Shown here one piece after another: positions 53,105 to 62,983 of a stretch of 64,000 nucleotides of DNA. The notes under the pieces were generated by a model that saw only the letters and a list, made by a program, of their open reading frames with translations, did no database searches and had not been told where the DNA came from. Position 1 is the first letter of the stretch. Each line of letters begins with the position of its first letter. The position numbers and the translations under genes were made by a program. This DNA comes from Sphingobacterium sp. lm-10 (GTDB lineage: Bacteria > Bacteroidota > Bacteroidia > Sphingobacteriales > Sphingobacteriaceae): NCBI RefSeq assembly GCF_023554555.1, contig NZ_JAMJWC010000002.1:868001-932000 (forward strand). Reading direction: 5' to 3'.

Positions 53105-56100
53105 ATGAAAAAGAAACTTGTATTAACAGGCCTTTTCGTCTGTATGCTTATGTGCGTTTTTGCGCAGGTTAGCATAAAAGGCACAGTCGTAGATGGTCTG
53201 CAAGTGCCCATACCTGGCGTAAGTGTGCAGGTAAAAGGTAGCTCAGAAGGAACATCCACAGATCAGGATGGACATTTTACTATTAATGTGCCCAGTGCAA
53301 ATAGTACCTTAATTTTCTCTTCTACTGGCTACACCAGACAAGAAGCAGGTATTGCCGGCCGAGAAAACTTACTGATTACACTTCAGGAAAGTTCCACAGA
53401 ATTGACCGAGGTTGTGGTTACGGCTTTAGGTATCAAAAAGGAGCGTAAAGCATTGGGCTACTCGGTGACCGAAGTAAAGGGCGAGGAACTGACGCAGGCA
53501 CGGGAAACCAATGTGATGAATTCCTTGGCCGGTAAAGTCGCTGGTTTGGATATCTCGGCCGGATCGGGAGGTCCAGGAGCATCGAACAATGTGTTAATTC
53601 GTGGTGTATCCAGTATCGGTGGTACCACGCAACCTTTGTACGTGGTTAACGGTATTCCGATGGAAAACAGCCGTAGTGCGCAGCCTGGAGGCCAATTTGA
53701 TAATGCGCCTGACTTAGGAGATGCTATTGGAAACCTAAACCCCGACGATATAGAGACGATCTCCGTACTAAAAGGTGCTGCAGCATCTGCCTTGTATGGA
53801 TATCGTGCGAAGGCAGGTGTTATTATGATTACCACCAAAAGTGGTAAAGCTGATGGTATCGAATTCAATTCCAACTTTGTAGGAGAGCAGGTGATGAACT
53901 TGACAAACTGGCAATATATGTATGGGCAAGGGATCAACAATATGAAGCCAACATCTGGTACTGCTGCCGCGCAAGCTGGAGGATCTAGCTGGGGTGGATT
54001 ACTCGACGGTAGCTTAACGCCACAGTTCGACGGTGTCGAACGTCCGTACAGTGCCGTTAGAGACAACTTACAAGAGTTTTACCGGATGGGAAGCAATTGG
54101 ACGAATACATTAACATTGACCAAGGCTTTTGATGGTGGCTCGATCCGGTTGTCGGGTAGCAATCTCGACAACAAATCCGTGGTGCCAAATTCGAATCTAA
54201 AACGTCAAACTTTCAATCTAGCCGGGATATTCGAGCCGATAGAAAGGTTGAACATCGATGCGCGGGTAAATTATATTTTGGAATCCGCTAAAAATCGCGC
54301 CGTACTTTCGGATGGCGCGGGTAACGCCAATTATCAAGTCATGTTTCTGCCTACTAGCTTACGCGTAGGTGATTTGAGACCAGGTAGCAATCCTGATGGC
54401 ACAGAAACGGTATTTAACGCCAATAATCTGTTCGCGACAAACCCCTGGTTCGCTGCACAGAATTTCGTGAATGATACCAAACGTGAGCGACTGCTATCTT
54501 CCTTGTCGGCCAGGTATGATTTCGGAGAGGGATACTACGTGCAAGGTCGGATGGCACGTGATAATTACACCGATACATACACGAATGTGACGCCTTCCGG
54601 AACAGCTTATCGCCCCAACGGCTCGATGCAGTTACGCAATACGGAGTTTGTGGATGTCAATGCAGATCTATTGTTAGGAGGTACCTTTGATCTAGGCGAT
54701 TTCGCGATTTCTCCGGTGCTGGGTGGTGCGTATAGAAATACACGGACATTGACCACGACGAATAGTGGTGCGGATTTCAACGTACCATTCGTGTACAATA
54801 TCCTCAACTTAGCGAATAAGAATTTGTCATACGATGATCTGCGCCTGGAAGTACAATCTGTGTTTGGAAATGCAGAATTCTCCTATCGTGACTATTTATT
54901 CCTAACGGCCTCGGTACGTAGCGACTGGTTCTCTTCTTTGGCAACGCCGGGACTGAATAATAAGTTGAATATCGTGTATCCAAGTGTCAATACCTCTTTG
55001 GTATTTAGTGAGCTGTGGAAACCGTCTTTCCTTAATTTCGGTAAAGTAAGATTAGGTTATGCAGAAGTAGGTGCTGCTACCGATCCATATCAGACACTGT
55101 TGGCCTACAGTTTCCTAAGCGAGACTATTAATGGCTTTCCTTTGGGAAGTATTTCCAATGCTAGTATTCCGAATTCAGGATTACGCGCATCACGTGCCAG
55201 CGAATTGGAGATTGGTACAGAGCTGACACTTTTTAATAATGTGCTATCTATCGATGCTACTTGGTACAACAAAGTATCTACAGACGAAATCATTCCGGTA
55301 ACGGTGTCCTCTACTACAGGATACACTGGTGCTGTACTGAATAGTGGTTCGTTGCAAAATAAAGGTTTTGAAGCATTGATCACCGCACGCGTTCTGCAGA
55401 ATAATGATGGATTTGGCTGGACCACCTCATTCAATGGATCTATCAACGACAATAAAGTACGTCGCATGGCCGAAGGTACTACGTTGATGCCAATGGGCGC
55501 ATCTCGTACCGGGTATGGCTTTATACAGCATCAATTGGGATTGCCATCCTTTCAAGTAATGGCCTACGACTACCGATATGATGAAGCGGGTAATATCGTG
55601 TACCTAGAGAGTGGTGTGCCCGATCGTGGTGAGCTTATTCCCATGGGATCGGCGATCCCTAAGTGGACTGCAGGTTGGAACAATGAATTTAATTACAAGC
55701 GGTTGAATATGTCTTTCTTAATTGATGGAAAGTGGGGCGCTAAAATATTTTCAGGAACCGATTTCTACGGATATGCTAATGGATTGCATCAGAATACGCT
55801 AGAAAATAGAGAGGGTAATTTTGCGCCGGAAGGAAGCAGTACGACCACCGAAGCATCTACTTATTATACACAATTGGTACAGAATGTATCTAAGCTCGTA
55901 GTGGAAGATGCGGACTTCATTAAAGTACGGCAAATCATCATAGGCTACACTTTTCCTTCGCTGTTTGATAATAAAGTGAAATCACTGAACATCAGTGCTG
56001 TAGCCAGAAATCCGTTCTTCTTGATGCGTAAAGCAGAAAATATTGACCCGGAAGCTAATTACTCTTCGATCGTTCCCGGGATGGAATTAGGAGGTGTACC

Positions 56101-56143
56101 TTCCATTCGTTCATTCGGTGTCAACCTAAGCGTCAAGTTTTAA
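53105..56143 (+). CDS. SusC/RagA-family TonB-linked outer-membrane protein
   Basis: 1012 residues, SusC type: signal peptide (up to FAQ), CarboxypepD_reg domain (VSIKGTVVDGLQVPIPGVSV, FIN...TLIFSSTGY), TonB-box-like segment before the plug (LTEVVVTALGIKKERKALGY), plug with VMNSLAGKVAGLDISAGSG, VLIRGVSSIGGTTQPLYVV, IETISVLKGAAASALYG, and a large barrel to the end FGVNLSVKF. It imports an oligosaccharide, peptide or other nutrient together with SusD. The gene pair has no glycoside hydrolase or regulator next to it, so the substrate cannot be inferred. Confidence 0.95.
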   Translation: MKKKLVLTGLFVCMLMCVFAQVSIKGTVVDGLQVPIPGVSVQVKGSSEGTSTDQDGHFTINVPSANSTLIFSSTGYTRQEAGIAGRENLLITLQESSTELTEVVVTALGIKKERKALGYSVTEVKGEELTQARETNVMNSLAGKVAGLDISAGSGGPGASNNVLIRGVSSIGGTTQPLYVVNGIPMENSRSAQPGGQFDNAPDLGDAIGNLNPDDIETISVLKGAAASALYGYRAKAGVIMITTKSGKADGIEFNSNFVGEQVMNLTNWQYMYGQGINNMKPTSGTAAAQAGGSSWGGLLDGSLTPQFDGVERPYSAVRDNLQEFYRMGSNWTNTLTLTKAFDGGSIRLSGSNLDNKSVVPNSNLKRQTFNLAGIFEPIERLNIDARVNYILESAKNRAVLSDGAGNANYQVMFLPTSLRVGDLRPGSNPDGTETVFNANNLFATNPWFAAQNFVNDTKRERLLSSLSARYDFGEGYYVQGRMARDNYTDTYTNVTPSGTAYRPNGSMQLRNTEFVDVNADLLLGGTFDLGDFAISPVLGGAYRNTRTLTTTNSGADFNVPFVYNILNLANKNLSYDDLRLEVQSVFGNAEFSYRDYLFLTASVRSDWFSSLATPGLNNKLNIVYPSVNTSLVFSELWKPSFLNFGKVRLGYAEVGAATDPYQTLLAYSFLSETINGFPLGSISNASIPNSGLRASRASELEIGTELTLFNNVLSIDATWYNKVSTDEIIPVTVSSTTGYTGAVLNSGSLQNKGFEALITARVLQNNDGFGWTTSFNGSINDNKVRRMAEGTTLMPMGASRTGYGFIQHQLGLPSFQVMAYDYRYDEAGNIVYLESGVPDRGELIPMGSAIPKWTAGWNNEFNYKRLNMSFLIDGKWGAKIFSGTDFYGYANGLHQNTLENREGNFAPEGSSTTTEASTYYTQLVQNVSKLVVEDADFIKVRQIIIGYTFPSLFDNKVKSLNISAVARNPFFLMRKAENIDPEANYSSIVPGMELGGVPSIRSFGVNLSVKF

Positions 56144-56171
56144 TACCCTAACCCGAATTAAAAAGAAAGCA

Positions 56172-57770
56172 ATGAAAAACTTTATAAAACATACAGGATT
56201 ATTGGCAGGCTTAAGCTTGATGACATTGTTTCATGCCTGTACAAAAGATTTCGAAGAAATCAATACTAATCCCATATCGTATACCGAAGAAAATTTTGAT
56301 CCTAACTTTATCTTATCTACGGCTCAATTAGCGTATGCAGGGAGCAATGACTTCGCATACGACACTTGGCGTGCCAATTTGATCTACGCGGGTACGATGA
56401 TGCAAGGATTGTCTACGGTCGTTTCCTATTGGGCAGGCGACAAATACCTGCTTACACCAGGGTATACTTCTGCTTATTGGGAGCGCGCTTACGATGAGCA
56501 AGTCAAGCGCGTAGTGGATCTGGTCGAATTTACGAGAGATAAACCGGAGTATACGAATATTCATCAGGTTGCCCGGATCTGGAGAGCACTTATATTTCAG
56601 CGAATCACTGATTTATATGGTGATGTACCTTATTCAGAAGCCGGCCTAGGGTTTCACCAAAATATCTTGTATCCCAAATATGATGCACAGCAGGCCATCT
56701 ATGCGGATATGTTAAATGAACTGGAAGAAGCGGTAAATGCTTTTGACCCTGCAGCCGATCAACTAACCGGAGATATGGTATATCGTGGTAATATCGCGCA
56801 GTGGCAAAAGTTTGGTCATACCTTGATGCTTCGCATGGCGATGCGCCTTACCAAAGTAGATCAAGCCGTAGCGCGGGAGTACGTAGCCAAAGCAATTGGA
56901 AATACCATGGCAAACAATGCAGACAATGCAATTGTAAACCATGATGAGTCGGGTGGTCGCGTTACCCAAAATCGTAACAGCCAGGTATTCCTGGATGGTG
57001 GCCAAGAGCATTATTATGTAAAATGGTCGGATACATTCATCAACTTGTTAAAAGCGACGGACGATCCGCGTTTGCGTGTAGCAGTTACCAATTTATACCC
57101 AGCCACTGCGACTGGTGGTGTGCCTTCTTCCGTGAATCAAAATCCGGCATTCATCACGACAGCTTCTGTGCAAAAAGGAATGCCTAACGGGCGTGACTTG
57201 AGTGGGGTAGCGGCAAGAGATATTTCAACGCATCCGACGTTCACTCAGATGTCTGACTACTCTAGTCCGCATCCGGTTATGATAAGCCGAGTTGCGCCGA
57301 CTTTCTTACTGACATTCAGTGAATCGGAATTGCTACTAGCCGAAGCAAACGTACGGTGGGGGTTGGGCAGTGATGCAGCCACGCACTATCGTACTGCATT
57401 GCAATCATCTATTGAAAACTTATCTCGATGGGGTACGGCTTTAGCTGTTCCGGCTGCGACAGCAAACGCATACCTCGATGCACAACCATTAGTGGTAGGT
57501 CAGGAATTGGAGCAGATTGCTACACAGTACTGGTTGCACAATTGCACGGTGTTTAATTTCTATGAGGTGTGGAATAACTGGCGCCGTACGGGCTTTCCAA
57601 ACTTGACACCTATCAACTACATCAATAATGCAACACAAGGTCGTATTCCGCGTCGTTTTCCTTATCCGATAGCAGAGGAAGCAACGAATCCAGCAGCGTT
57701 CCGTGCTGCTTCGGGTGCCGTACCTGGAGGTGATTTGTTGACAGGACGTGTTTGGTGGGATCCACAATAA
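56172..57770 (+). CDS. SusD/RagB-like nutrient-binding outer-membrane lipoprotein (SusD-like_2 type)
   Basis: 532 residues, lipoprotein (lipobox FHAC-TK, Cys23). The SusD-like_2 group is seen in CTKDFEEINTNP, RIWRALIFQRITDLYGDVPYSEA and in the C-terminal part LTFSESELLLAEANVRWG with NWRRTGFPNLTPINY, which are its typical TPR-like helix and loop motifs. Binds the nutrient at the cell surface and closes the lid of the SusC barrel. Starts 28 bp after SusC. A 46-bp palindromic terminator follows and is shared with the convergent TolC gene. Confidence 0.94.
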   Translation: MKNFIKHTGLLAGLSLMTLFHACTKDFEEINTNPISYTEENFDPNFILSTAQLAYAGSNDFAYDTWRANLIYAGTMMQGLSTVVSYWAGDKYLLTPGYTSAYWERAYDEQVKRVVDLVEFTRDKPEYTNIHQVARIWRALIFQRITDLYGDVPYSEAGLGFHQNILYPKYDAQQAIYADMLNELEEAVNAFDPAADQLTGDMVYRGNIAQWQKFGHTLMLRMAMRLTKVDQAVAREYVAKAIGNTMANNADNAIVNHDESGGRVTQNRNSQVFLDGGQEHYYVKWSDTFINLLKATDDPRLRVAVTNLYPATATGGVPSSVNQNPAFITTASVQKGMPNGRDLSGVAARDISTHPTFTQMSDYSSPHPVMISRVAPTFLLTFSESELLLAEANVRWGLGSDAATHYRTALQSSIENLSRWGTALAVPAATANAYLDAQPLVVGQELEQIATQYWLHNCTVFNFYEVWNNWRRTGFPNLTPINYINNATQGRIPRRFPYPIAEEATNPAAFRAASGAVPGGDLLTGRVWWDPQ

Positions 57771-57801
57771 AATACAGACTGTCGCTCAACGGCGATATCA
57801 A

Positions 57802-57847
57802 ATAAATAAGAAAAGGGAAATCGATCGATTTCCCTTTTCTTATTTAT
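57802..57847. terminator. bidirectional terminator, 46-bp perfect palindrome
   Basis: Arms 57802-57824 and 57825-57847 are exact reverse complements without loop (centre TCGATCGA; core GAAAAGGGAAATCGA). It lies between the convergent SusD and TolC genes. Confidence 0.9.
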
Positions 57848-57900
57848 GATTGTATTTCATATTTATTCACTCATCATAAGATCTGCTAGCCAGATGTACA

Positions 57901-59358
57901 CTATGGAGTAGTATCGTATTCCGTAGTGCGTGTACCCGCTTTGTAATACAGTCCGGCCAAGGCTTTTTGATAAGCTGTCACTAGGTTTTCACGCTGACGC
58001 TGCATGTCTATAAGTGTAGACTCCCGGCTATTTATAATGAACAAGGTGCTCTCACCCAGCTCAAATTTTTGTAACTCACCGGCCAATAAGACTTCTTGAT
58101 TAGCAATGCTTTTTACTTGCAATCTCAGTTGCTGTGTGTATGCAGTCAAGTCGTTATAGGTGGTATTAATGTCATTTCGGATGTTTCGACCTATGATCAC
58201 TTGATCATAACGAAGCTGATCCTGTTGAATACGTACCTCCCGCAATTTGCCGCGCTCACCGCGTAAAAAAATAGGGAAGGCAAAGGACATTCCTAGTTTA
58301 TAGTTTCCGAAGTTAAAATCATAGATTGGCGGCAGAGATTCACTAAAATTACGTCGGCTAGAAATCAGCGTACCCGAAATGTCTAACCTTGGTTTGAGCA
58401 TTTCTCGTCTATACCGCTCTTCTATGTTAAGCTGTAAGCCCTTGCTTTCCAACATCAATAGTTCTGGGTGTTGTTCTTCTGCCACTTCCAGCAATTGTGA
58501 CAGGAGCTGCGCATCTGGGGATAGGTCGCTGATGTTTACAGAAGTAGGTCTTGCATATTCAGGCAGTTCTACAGGCTGCTCATTTTCATTCCAAAGGTGG
58601 TTCGATAAAATCAGCTTTTTATTGCGAAATTCAATAGCATACTTTGCGAGCTGCATTTCGCGTTCTTGCAATGTAATGGCTGCTTCTACAGAGTCTATCG
58701 GTGGCCGATCTCCAAGCGTAGTTTGTGCACTAATAGCCCGAAATCTGGTGTCGGCTAAGCGAACGCCTTCTTGCAACAACCTAAATTGTCTGTAAGCATA
58801 ATACCAATCCCAATAGTCTGATATGGCTTGATACCAAAGACCATTGATCTGTTGTACTTGTTCGGCTTCTGCATATTCGACCATAGCACGTGCTTGCATC
58901 AGTGTGTTCCTACGACTGTCAATCAACAATCCTTGTCCTAAAGGGATACTAATGCCTACACCGGAAAGACCTGCATTCGGTGTTCGGCTCTGCGGATTGG
59001 TAAACATGCCCACATTACGATCGTATCCGACCTTCAAATCTGCACCAGCCAACCACAACGGTACTTTTAATTCGCTGCTCCAGTCGTTGTAATAATCTAT
59101 TTCTCCAAAATACTTGTTCTTGAAATCAGCATACAATGCCGGGTCAAATTTGCCCAGCGCCTGCGTTACTGATGCCCGGGCAGATTCACTGAGTAGCTGA
59201 ATCTGCTTTAAAACCGGATGATTGGTGAAAAGGAAATCTTCTAGATCTTGCAAAGAAAATTCCTGTGTAGCAGATGTGGTCGTATCTGTCTGTGCATATG
59301 CGCCGAAACGCACAGATGACAACAGGCCAATAAGGATGAATAGTGTAATTCTAATCAT
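57901..59358 (-). CDS. TolC-family outer-membrane channel
   Basis: 485 residues, signal peptide (about 1-22, cleaved near AYAQ). Two repeats of long amphipathic helices with barrel strands as in TolC: FSLQDLEDFLFTNHPVLKQIQ at the start, KLGMSFAFPIFLRGERGKLREV and LGESTLFIINSRESTLIDMQRQ near the end. It forms the outer-membrane exit duct of a tripartite exporter with the HlyD and ABC-type genes located upstream on the same strand (gap 11 bp). The Asp-rich loop and length are usual. Confidence 0.92.
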   Translation of the reverse strand: MIRITLFILIGLLSSVRFGAYAQTDTTTSATQEFSLQDLEDFLFTNHPVLKQIQLLSESARASVTQALGKFDPALYADFKNKYFGEIDYYNDWSSELKVPLWLAGADLKVGYDRNVGMFTNPQSRTPNAGLSGVGISIPLGQGLLIDSRRNTLMQARAMVEYAEAEQVQQINGLWYQAISDYWDWYYAYRQFRLLQEGVRLADTRFRAISAQTTLGDRPPIDSVEAAITLQEREMQLAKYAIEFRNKKLILSNHLWNENEQPVELPEYARPTSVNISDLSPDAQLLSQLLEVAEEQHPELLMLESKGLQLNIEERYRREMLKPRLDISGTLISSRRNFSESLPPIYDFNFGNYKLGMSFAFPIFLRGERGKLREVRIQQDQLRYDQVIIGRNIRNDINTTYNDLTAYTQQLRLQVKSIANQEVLLAGELQKFELGESTLFIINSRESTLIDMQRQRENLVTAYQKALAGLYYKAGTRTTEYDTTP

Positions 59359-59369
59359 GATTATTGCAA

Positions 59370-60728
59370 TTAATCTAACGCATGTCCACCTTGCTCTTGC
59401 TCCAGACTAGGCGGGAAACCATTTAGCTGACGCCAGATCTCGTACCACAGCGGTACACGATTGAGAATAATCCGTGTGTGTACACCTGATCCCAGCCGGA
59501 GCTGTTTAGGCCAGTTTTCATCGCCTTCCGGAACAGGTTGTGCCGGGCGAATCAGTAAACGGTATTGCCCATTTCGACTACTCACTTTATCGATAACCGT
59601 GACCGTACCGGCGAAAGTACCTATGGCAACAGATGGCCAACCAGAGAATTGGATAGAAGGCCATCCCTCAAATTGCAGACGGGCATCGTCTTCCAAACCA
59701 ACAAGCGGTACATCCATGGCATTGATATAAACCTCGGCAGCTAGCAAAGGCTTTTTGGATTGCAGGGTCGCGACCGATTCTCCATCTTTAATCGTTTCTC
59801 CAATACCCGCTTTTAATGTTTTGACGATAAAACCATCTTGTGGCGCACGCACGATGTAGAGACCGCGACGCACGTCAATATTGGCAATTTCATTTCTTAT
59901 TTTCGAAATATCTCCGCGAGCAGAAGCTTTGCTGGAGAAAGCCGATCCCAAGTCGGATTGCGCTTTGGCCAGCGACTCGTTGTACCGTGCACGGATATTG
60001 TTCAACTCAATTTTAGCATTGATAAACGATTGTCTTGAGTTAGATAGTTTATTTTCAGCGCTAATGACCTTGGCTTTATCATTTTGTAAGTTTAGCCTGC
60101 GTGTTTCAATGTCGGTAAGAGAGAATAAGCCATCTCGATAACCTTGTTCGTACCGCTCTAAGCGGGCAACGCTGGTCTCGAGAAAAATCTGCATGGCCGT
60201 TAGGTCGGCACTGTCAATTTTCACCACATTTCGGGCCTGTTCCACCGAATTTGTTGCCGACTCTAATTGGTATTGCAGGCCATTTGTTAAAGCAGAAATT
60301 TGTGCTTCTGTAGCGACCATTTTCTGATCCGCAGCAGTTTCACTATTGCGTTTTGCCTCCAATTGCTCTTCTAAACGGATCGGTAACTCAGGATCAAAAT
60401 AAGATTGTACTATCTCTGAAATCACAAGCAGTGTGTCGCCCCTGCGTACTTCATCGCCCTCCTTTACTGCCCAGTGTTCGATACGGCCGCCAATTTGGTT
60501 TTGTATCGTCTGGGGTCTATCTTCCGGACGCAAGGCACTGACAGTACCCCTTCCTGGAATAGTTTGACGCCAGGGTAGGAATAATAACGCGACAAAAATA
60601 ACACCGGCAATCAACAGCACACGTCCTAAAACAATTGCCCCCCGATTAGGCAATAATTGTTTCTGGCCTCTCTCAGACAGATCTCTCCAAGTGACCACAC
60701 GTGGATCTAAGGGCTTCTTAATGGCCAT
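59370..60728 (-). CDS. HlyD-family periplasmic adaptor
   Basis: 452 residues. One N-terminal membrane helix (about 30-50), then the biotinyl-lipoyl half-domains VKEGDEVRRGDTLLVISE and APQDGFIVKTLKAGIGETIKDG around a long coiled-coil hairpin (about 120-290, rich in Lys, Glu and Ala), followed by a beta-barrel domain to about 420. The C-terminus has no second membrane helix. It joins an inner-membrane transporter to TolC. It overlaps the ABC-membrane gene upstream by 11 bp, so translation of the two is coupled. Confidence 0.92.
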   Translation of the reverse strand: MAIKKPLDPRVVTWRDLSERGQKQLLPNRGAIVLGRVLLIAGVIFVALLFLPWRQTIPGRGTVSALRPEDRPQTIQNQIGGRIEHWAVKEGDEVRRGDTLLVISEIVQSYFDPELPIRLEEQLEAKRNSETAADQKMVATEAQISALTNGLQYQLESATNSVEQARNVVKIDSADLTAMQIFLETSVARLERYEQGYRDGLFSLTDIETRRLNLQNDKAKVISAENKLSNSRQSFINAKIELNNIRARYNESLAKAQSDLGSAFSSKASARGDISKIRNEIANIDVRRGLYIVRAPQDGFIVKTLKAGIGETIKDGESVATLQSKKPLLAAEVYINAMDVPLVGLEDDARLQFEGWPSIQFSGWPSVAIGTFAGTVTVIDKVSSRNGQYRLLIRPAQPVPEGDENWPKQLRLGSGVHTRIILNRVPLWYEIWRQLNGFPPSLEQEQGGHALD

Positions 60729-61719
60729 AAGGCACCGCGTCCTCCTCTAACGCTAAATCAGTAACTGCACCTAATTTAACACTGCCTGTGAGCATGTCAA
60801 AGATGGTGTTTAAATTCGTGAAAAGCTTCTCAATGGCATAACCAACTTGTACAATAAGTACTTCCGCGGCAACGAACTGTCCAAAGGTCATTTGTCTTTC
60901 CACCACAAAATGAGAACCAAGCAACAGCATTGCGCCAAACAATAATGTGCGTAGAAAGACAGAGCTTGCAAAAAAGCGTTTCAGCACACGAAAATGTTCA
61001 TTTCTCGCTTTCAGATATTTGCCTGTAATGAGATCAGTGTCTTCTATAATCTGTCTCATCTTCTCTTTGTCGCCACGGTATTCTTGAATTTCTTCCGCCA
61101 CCGCTTCGAGATAAGCGACGGTCTCATATTTATGCTGAGATTCTTCGATACTGGCCGATAAACCTCGCTGGTAATAAATGGCGACAATCATAATAATTAA
61201 CGCAACCGTTACCACACTTAGTACGATAAACAAGGGGTGATAAAAAGATAAAATAATCAAACTCACCATGATGGTCACTGCGGCAGTGATCAGATCTATG
61301 AGTAACTTAATAACACCTTTCTGGATCACGATGACATCGAAAAATCGGTTCACCAGTTCGACCAGATTTTCTCCTTCCAGCTCTTGAGGTTTGATCCGAG
61401 GAAGTCGATATGCAAATTCCAAGGAGCAACGAAGAAATAGTTTTTGTTCTATATATTCTACGAGACTAAGTTGACCTATTAAGAGTACCCCACCAACAAT
61501 TACTGCCGTAAGCACAAATGCGATCAGGATATAGGTAGAGCTGTACATGGCTCCATTAGTCAAAAAATTGAATACAGCAGTAATGCCTAATGGAAGACTT
61601 AAACTGAATATCCCTATAATAACGGCGTAAACAAAAATGTAATTGATGGTTCTACGTTCGGGATGCAACAATCTTACCAGCCGTTGCATGGGAGTTGGGC
61701 TTCCGGGTTTGCTAGCCAT
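60718..61719 (-). CDS. ABC exporter transmembrane domain protein without ATPase domain
   Basis: 333 residues with an ABC type 1 exporter membrane fold: six hydrophobic segments (about 29-51, 62-86, 131-155, 160-185, 255-275 and a last one at 285-300), long cytosolic helices between them and coupling helix-like segments (RLPRIKPQELEGENL, YRGDKEKMRQIIEDTDLI). The protein stops after the last cytosolic helix (LTGSVKLGAVTDLALEEDAVPYGH), just where the nucleotide-binding domain would begin; there are no Walker A, ABC signature or Walker B motifs. No gene with such a domain is found nearby. The missing ATPase is either supplied from elsewhere or the transporter has another energy source. Confidence 0.85.
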   Translation of the reverse strand: MASKPGSPTPMQRLVRLLHPERRTINYIFVYAVIIGIFSLSLPLGITAVFNFLTNGAMYSSTYILIAFVLTAVIVGGVLLIGQLSLVEYIEQKLFLRCSLEFAYRLPRIKPQELEGENLVELVNRFFDVIVIQKGVIKLLIDLITAAVTIMVSLIILSFYHPLFIVLSVVTVALIIMIVAIYYQRGLSASIEESQHKYETVAYLEAVAEEIQEYRGDKEKMRQIIEDTDLITGKYLKARNEHFRVLKRFFASSVFLRTLLFGAMLLLGSHFVVERQMTFGQFVAAEVLIVQVGYAIEKLFTNLNTIFDMLTGSVKLGAVTDLALEEDAVPYGH

Positions 61720-61930
61720 GATTAGTAATTATATAAATATCGTAAATGCCTCCTGTTCGCTGTGTAATGTTATCTTGAACGATGTAATAAAGAGATACCA
61801 GGTTTAGGCTTCGTCTGTTAAAGCAGTTCAGCATGGTACAAAAATAAAAATAAGATTAGAAATCCACCATTCGGAGTGGATAACTTCGCTAAATCTTTGA
61901 AAATTTTACATTTAGATTTGGTAATTCCTA

Positions 61931-62794
61931 TTACTGTAGGAACTTTTTGATCTTATTGAATACTATTTCTGTGTCGGGAGCAGAAATACTATCCTTAACA
62001 CTATCGTATTTAATGAATTCGTAAACTACACCATTCGTGTTCAGGCTTTGAGCAAATTCTTCTGCTTGTCCAATTGGAAACTTAGTATTATTATTAGCAT
62101 GAATTATTAAAAATGGTGGGCTGGCAGAAGAAACATACTGAATTGGTGAGGCAGATTGATAAAGAGAAGAATGATCAGTCGGAGATCCTCCTATATAGGT
62201 TCGCAAAGAGTTCTGTATTACAGGATTACCTGTTTCAAAAACAGACATTAGATCGAAAGCGCCGGAAATAACGATACAACCTTTTACACGAGAAGATACT
62301 CCCGCACTTTTTAGGGTGTACAGTGACGCCAATTGTGCACCAGATTCTAATCCAGCCATATATGTATTGGTAGATATCTGATATACAGGCGCTTGGTTAT
62401 AGATGTAATCCATGGCTTGCAGTATATCCATCTCTGCTTTCGTCGCTGCGCCAGTATAGTCGCCACTATCGGCGGCCAGTCGATGATTTAAGTTAAAGAG
62501 TGCATATCCGGGAAAGTGCTCTTTTAGAATACTAACCAAATTATCATCCAGGCTGATGTCATCTTTATTTCCAGAGGACCAGTCTCCCGCATGTATGTAT
62601 ACAATGATGTTGGTCTGATCTGTACTTCGCGTAGCGGGCAAATATACATCCATACGCTGGAGCTCATCTTCTCCATATTTGACATTACGCAAAACCAAAT
62701 CTTGATCCACCGGATAATAATCCACTGCTTCTTCTTTTGCACAAGAGGCAAGCAGGATTATTGCTGTGAATAGAGATAGTATAGCTTTTTTCAT
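61931..62794 (-). CDS. alpha/beta-hydrolase-fold lipoprotein, catalytic triad apparently lost
   Basis: 287 residues from the ATG at 62794; lipobox LLASC, Cys19. The fold is that of BD-FAE-like carboxylesterases: MDVYLPATR, IIVYIHAGDW (HGGGW in active relatives), a nucleophile-elbow segment MAGLESGAQLA (GESAGG in active relatives, so Ser replaced by Glu), LIIHANNNTKFPIGQAEEF (HGD..D..VP in relatives, Asp replaced by Asn) and no clear His near the C-terminus. All three catalytic positions are changed, so it is probably a binding protein rather than an enzyme. Monocistronic between the exporter operon and amn. Confidence 0.8.
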   Translation of the reverse strand: MKKAILSLFTAIILLASCAKEEAVDYYPVDQDLVLRNVKYGEDELQRMDVYLPATRSTDQTNIIVYIHAGDWSSGNKDDISLDDNLVSILKEHFPGYALFNLNHRLAADSGDYTGAATKAEMDILQAMDYIYNQAPVYQISTNTYMAGLESGAQLASLYTLKSAGVSSRVKGCIVISGAFDLMSVFETGNPVIQNSLRTYIGGSPTDHSSLYQSASPIQYVSSASPPFLIIHANNNTKFPIGQAEEFAQSLNTNGVVYEFIKYDSVKDSISAPDTEIVFNKIKKFLQ

Positions 62795-62915
62795 TGTCTT
62801 CAGGTTGAAACGTCGAAGCACTATTTGTGCTCAAATTCAAAACCTAAGTTACGATGAAAAAATGGGATATGCAATTCAGCGTTAGGTTGTTATGGGGTAG
62901 GTTCAGACGGATGGT

Positions 62916-62949
62916 TATCAACGACTTGCCTGAGGCAAGTGCATTGATA
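62916..62949 (-). terminator. hairpin downstream of the AMP nucleosidase gene
   Basis: ACTTGCC/GGCAAGT stem (62924-62940, 3-nt loop) nested in TATCAA/TTGATA (62916-62921 and 62944-62949), 34 bp after the stop on the minus strand. No clear T run, so it could be a weak terminator or an mRNA-end stabiliser. Confidence 0.5.
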
Positions 62950-62983
62950 CATCCGAAGGTAGATGTTTAATTTAATAATACGG

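Noticed and set aside
53458..54066. Long minus-strand frame of 202 codons inside the SusC gene
   Set aside because: It lies entirely within the SusC plug/barrel coding region and shows no family signature; a shadow of the real gene.
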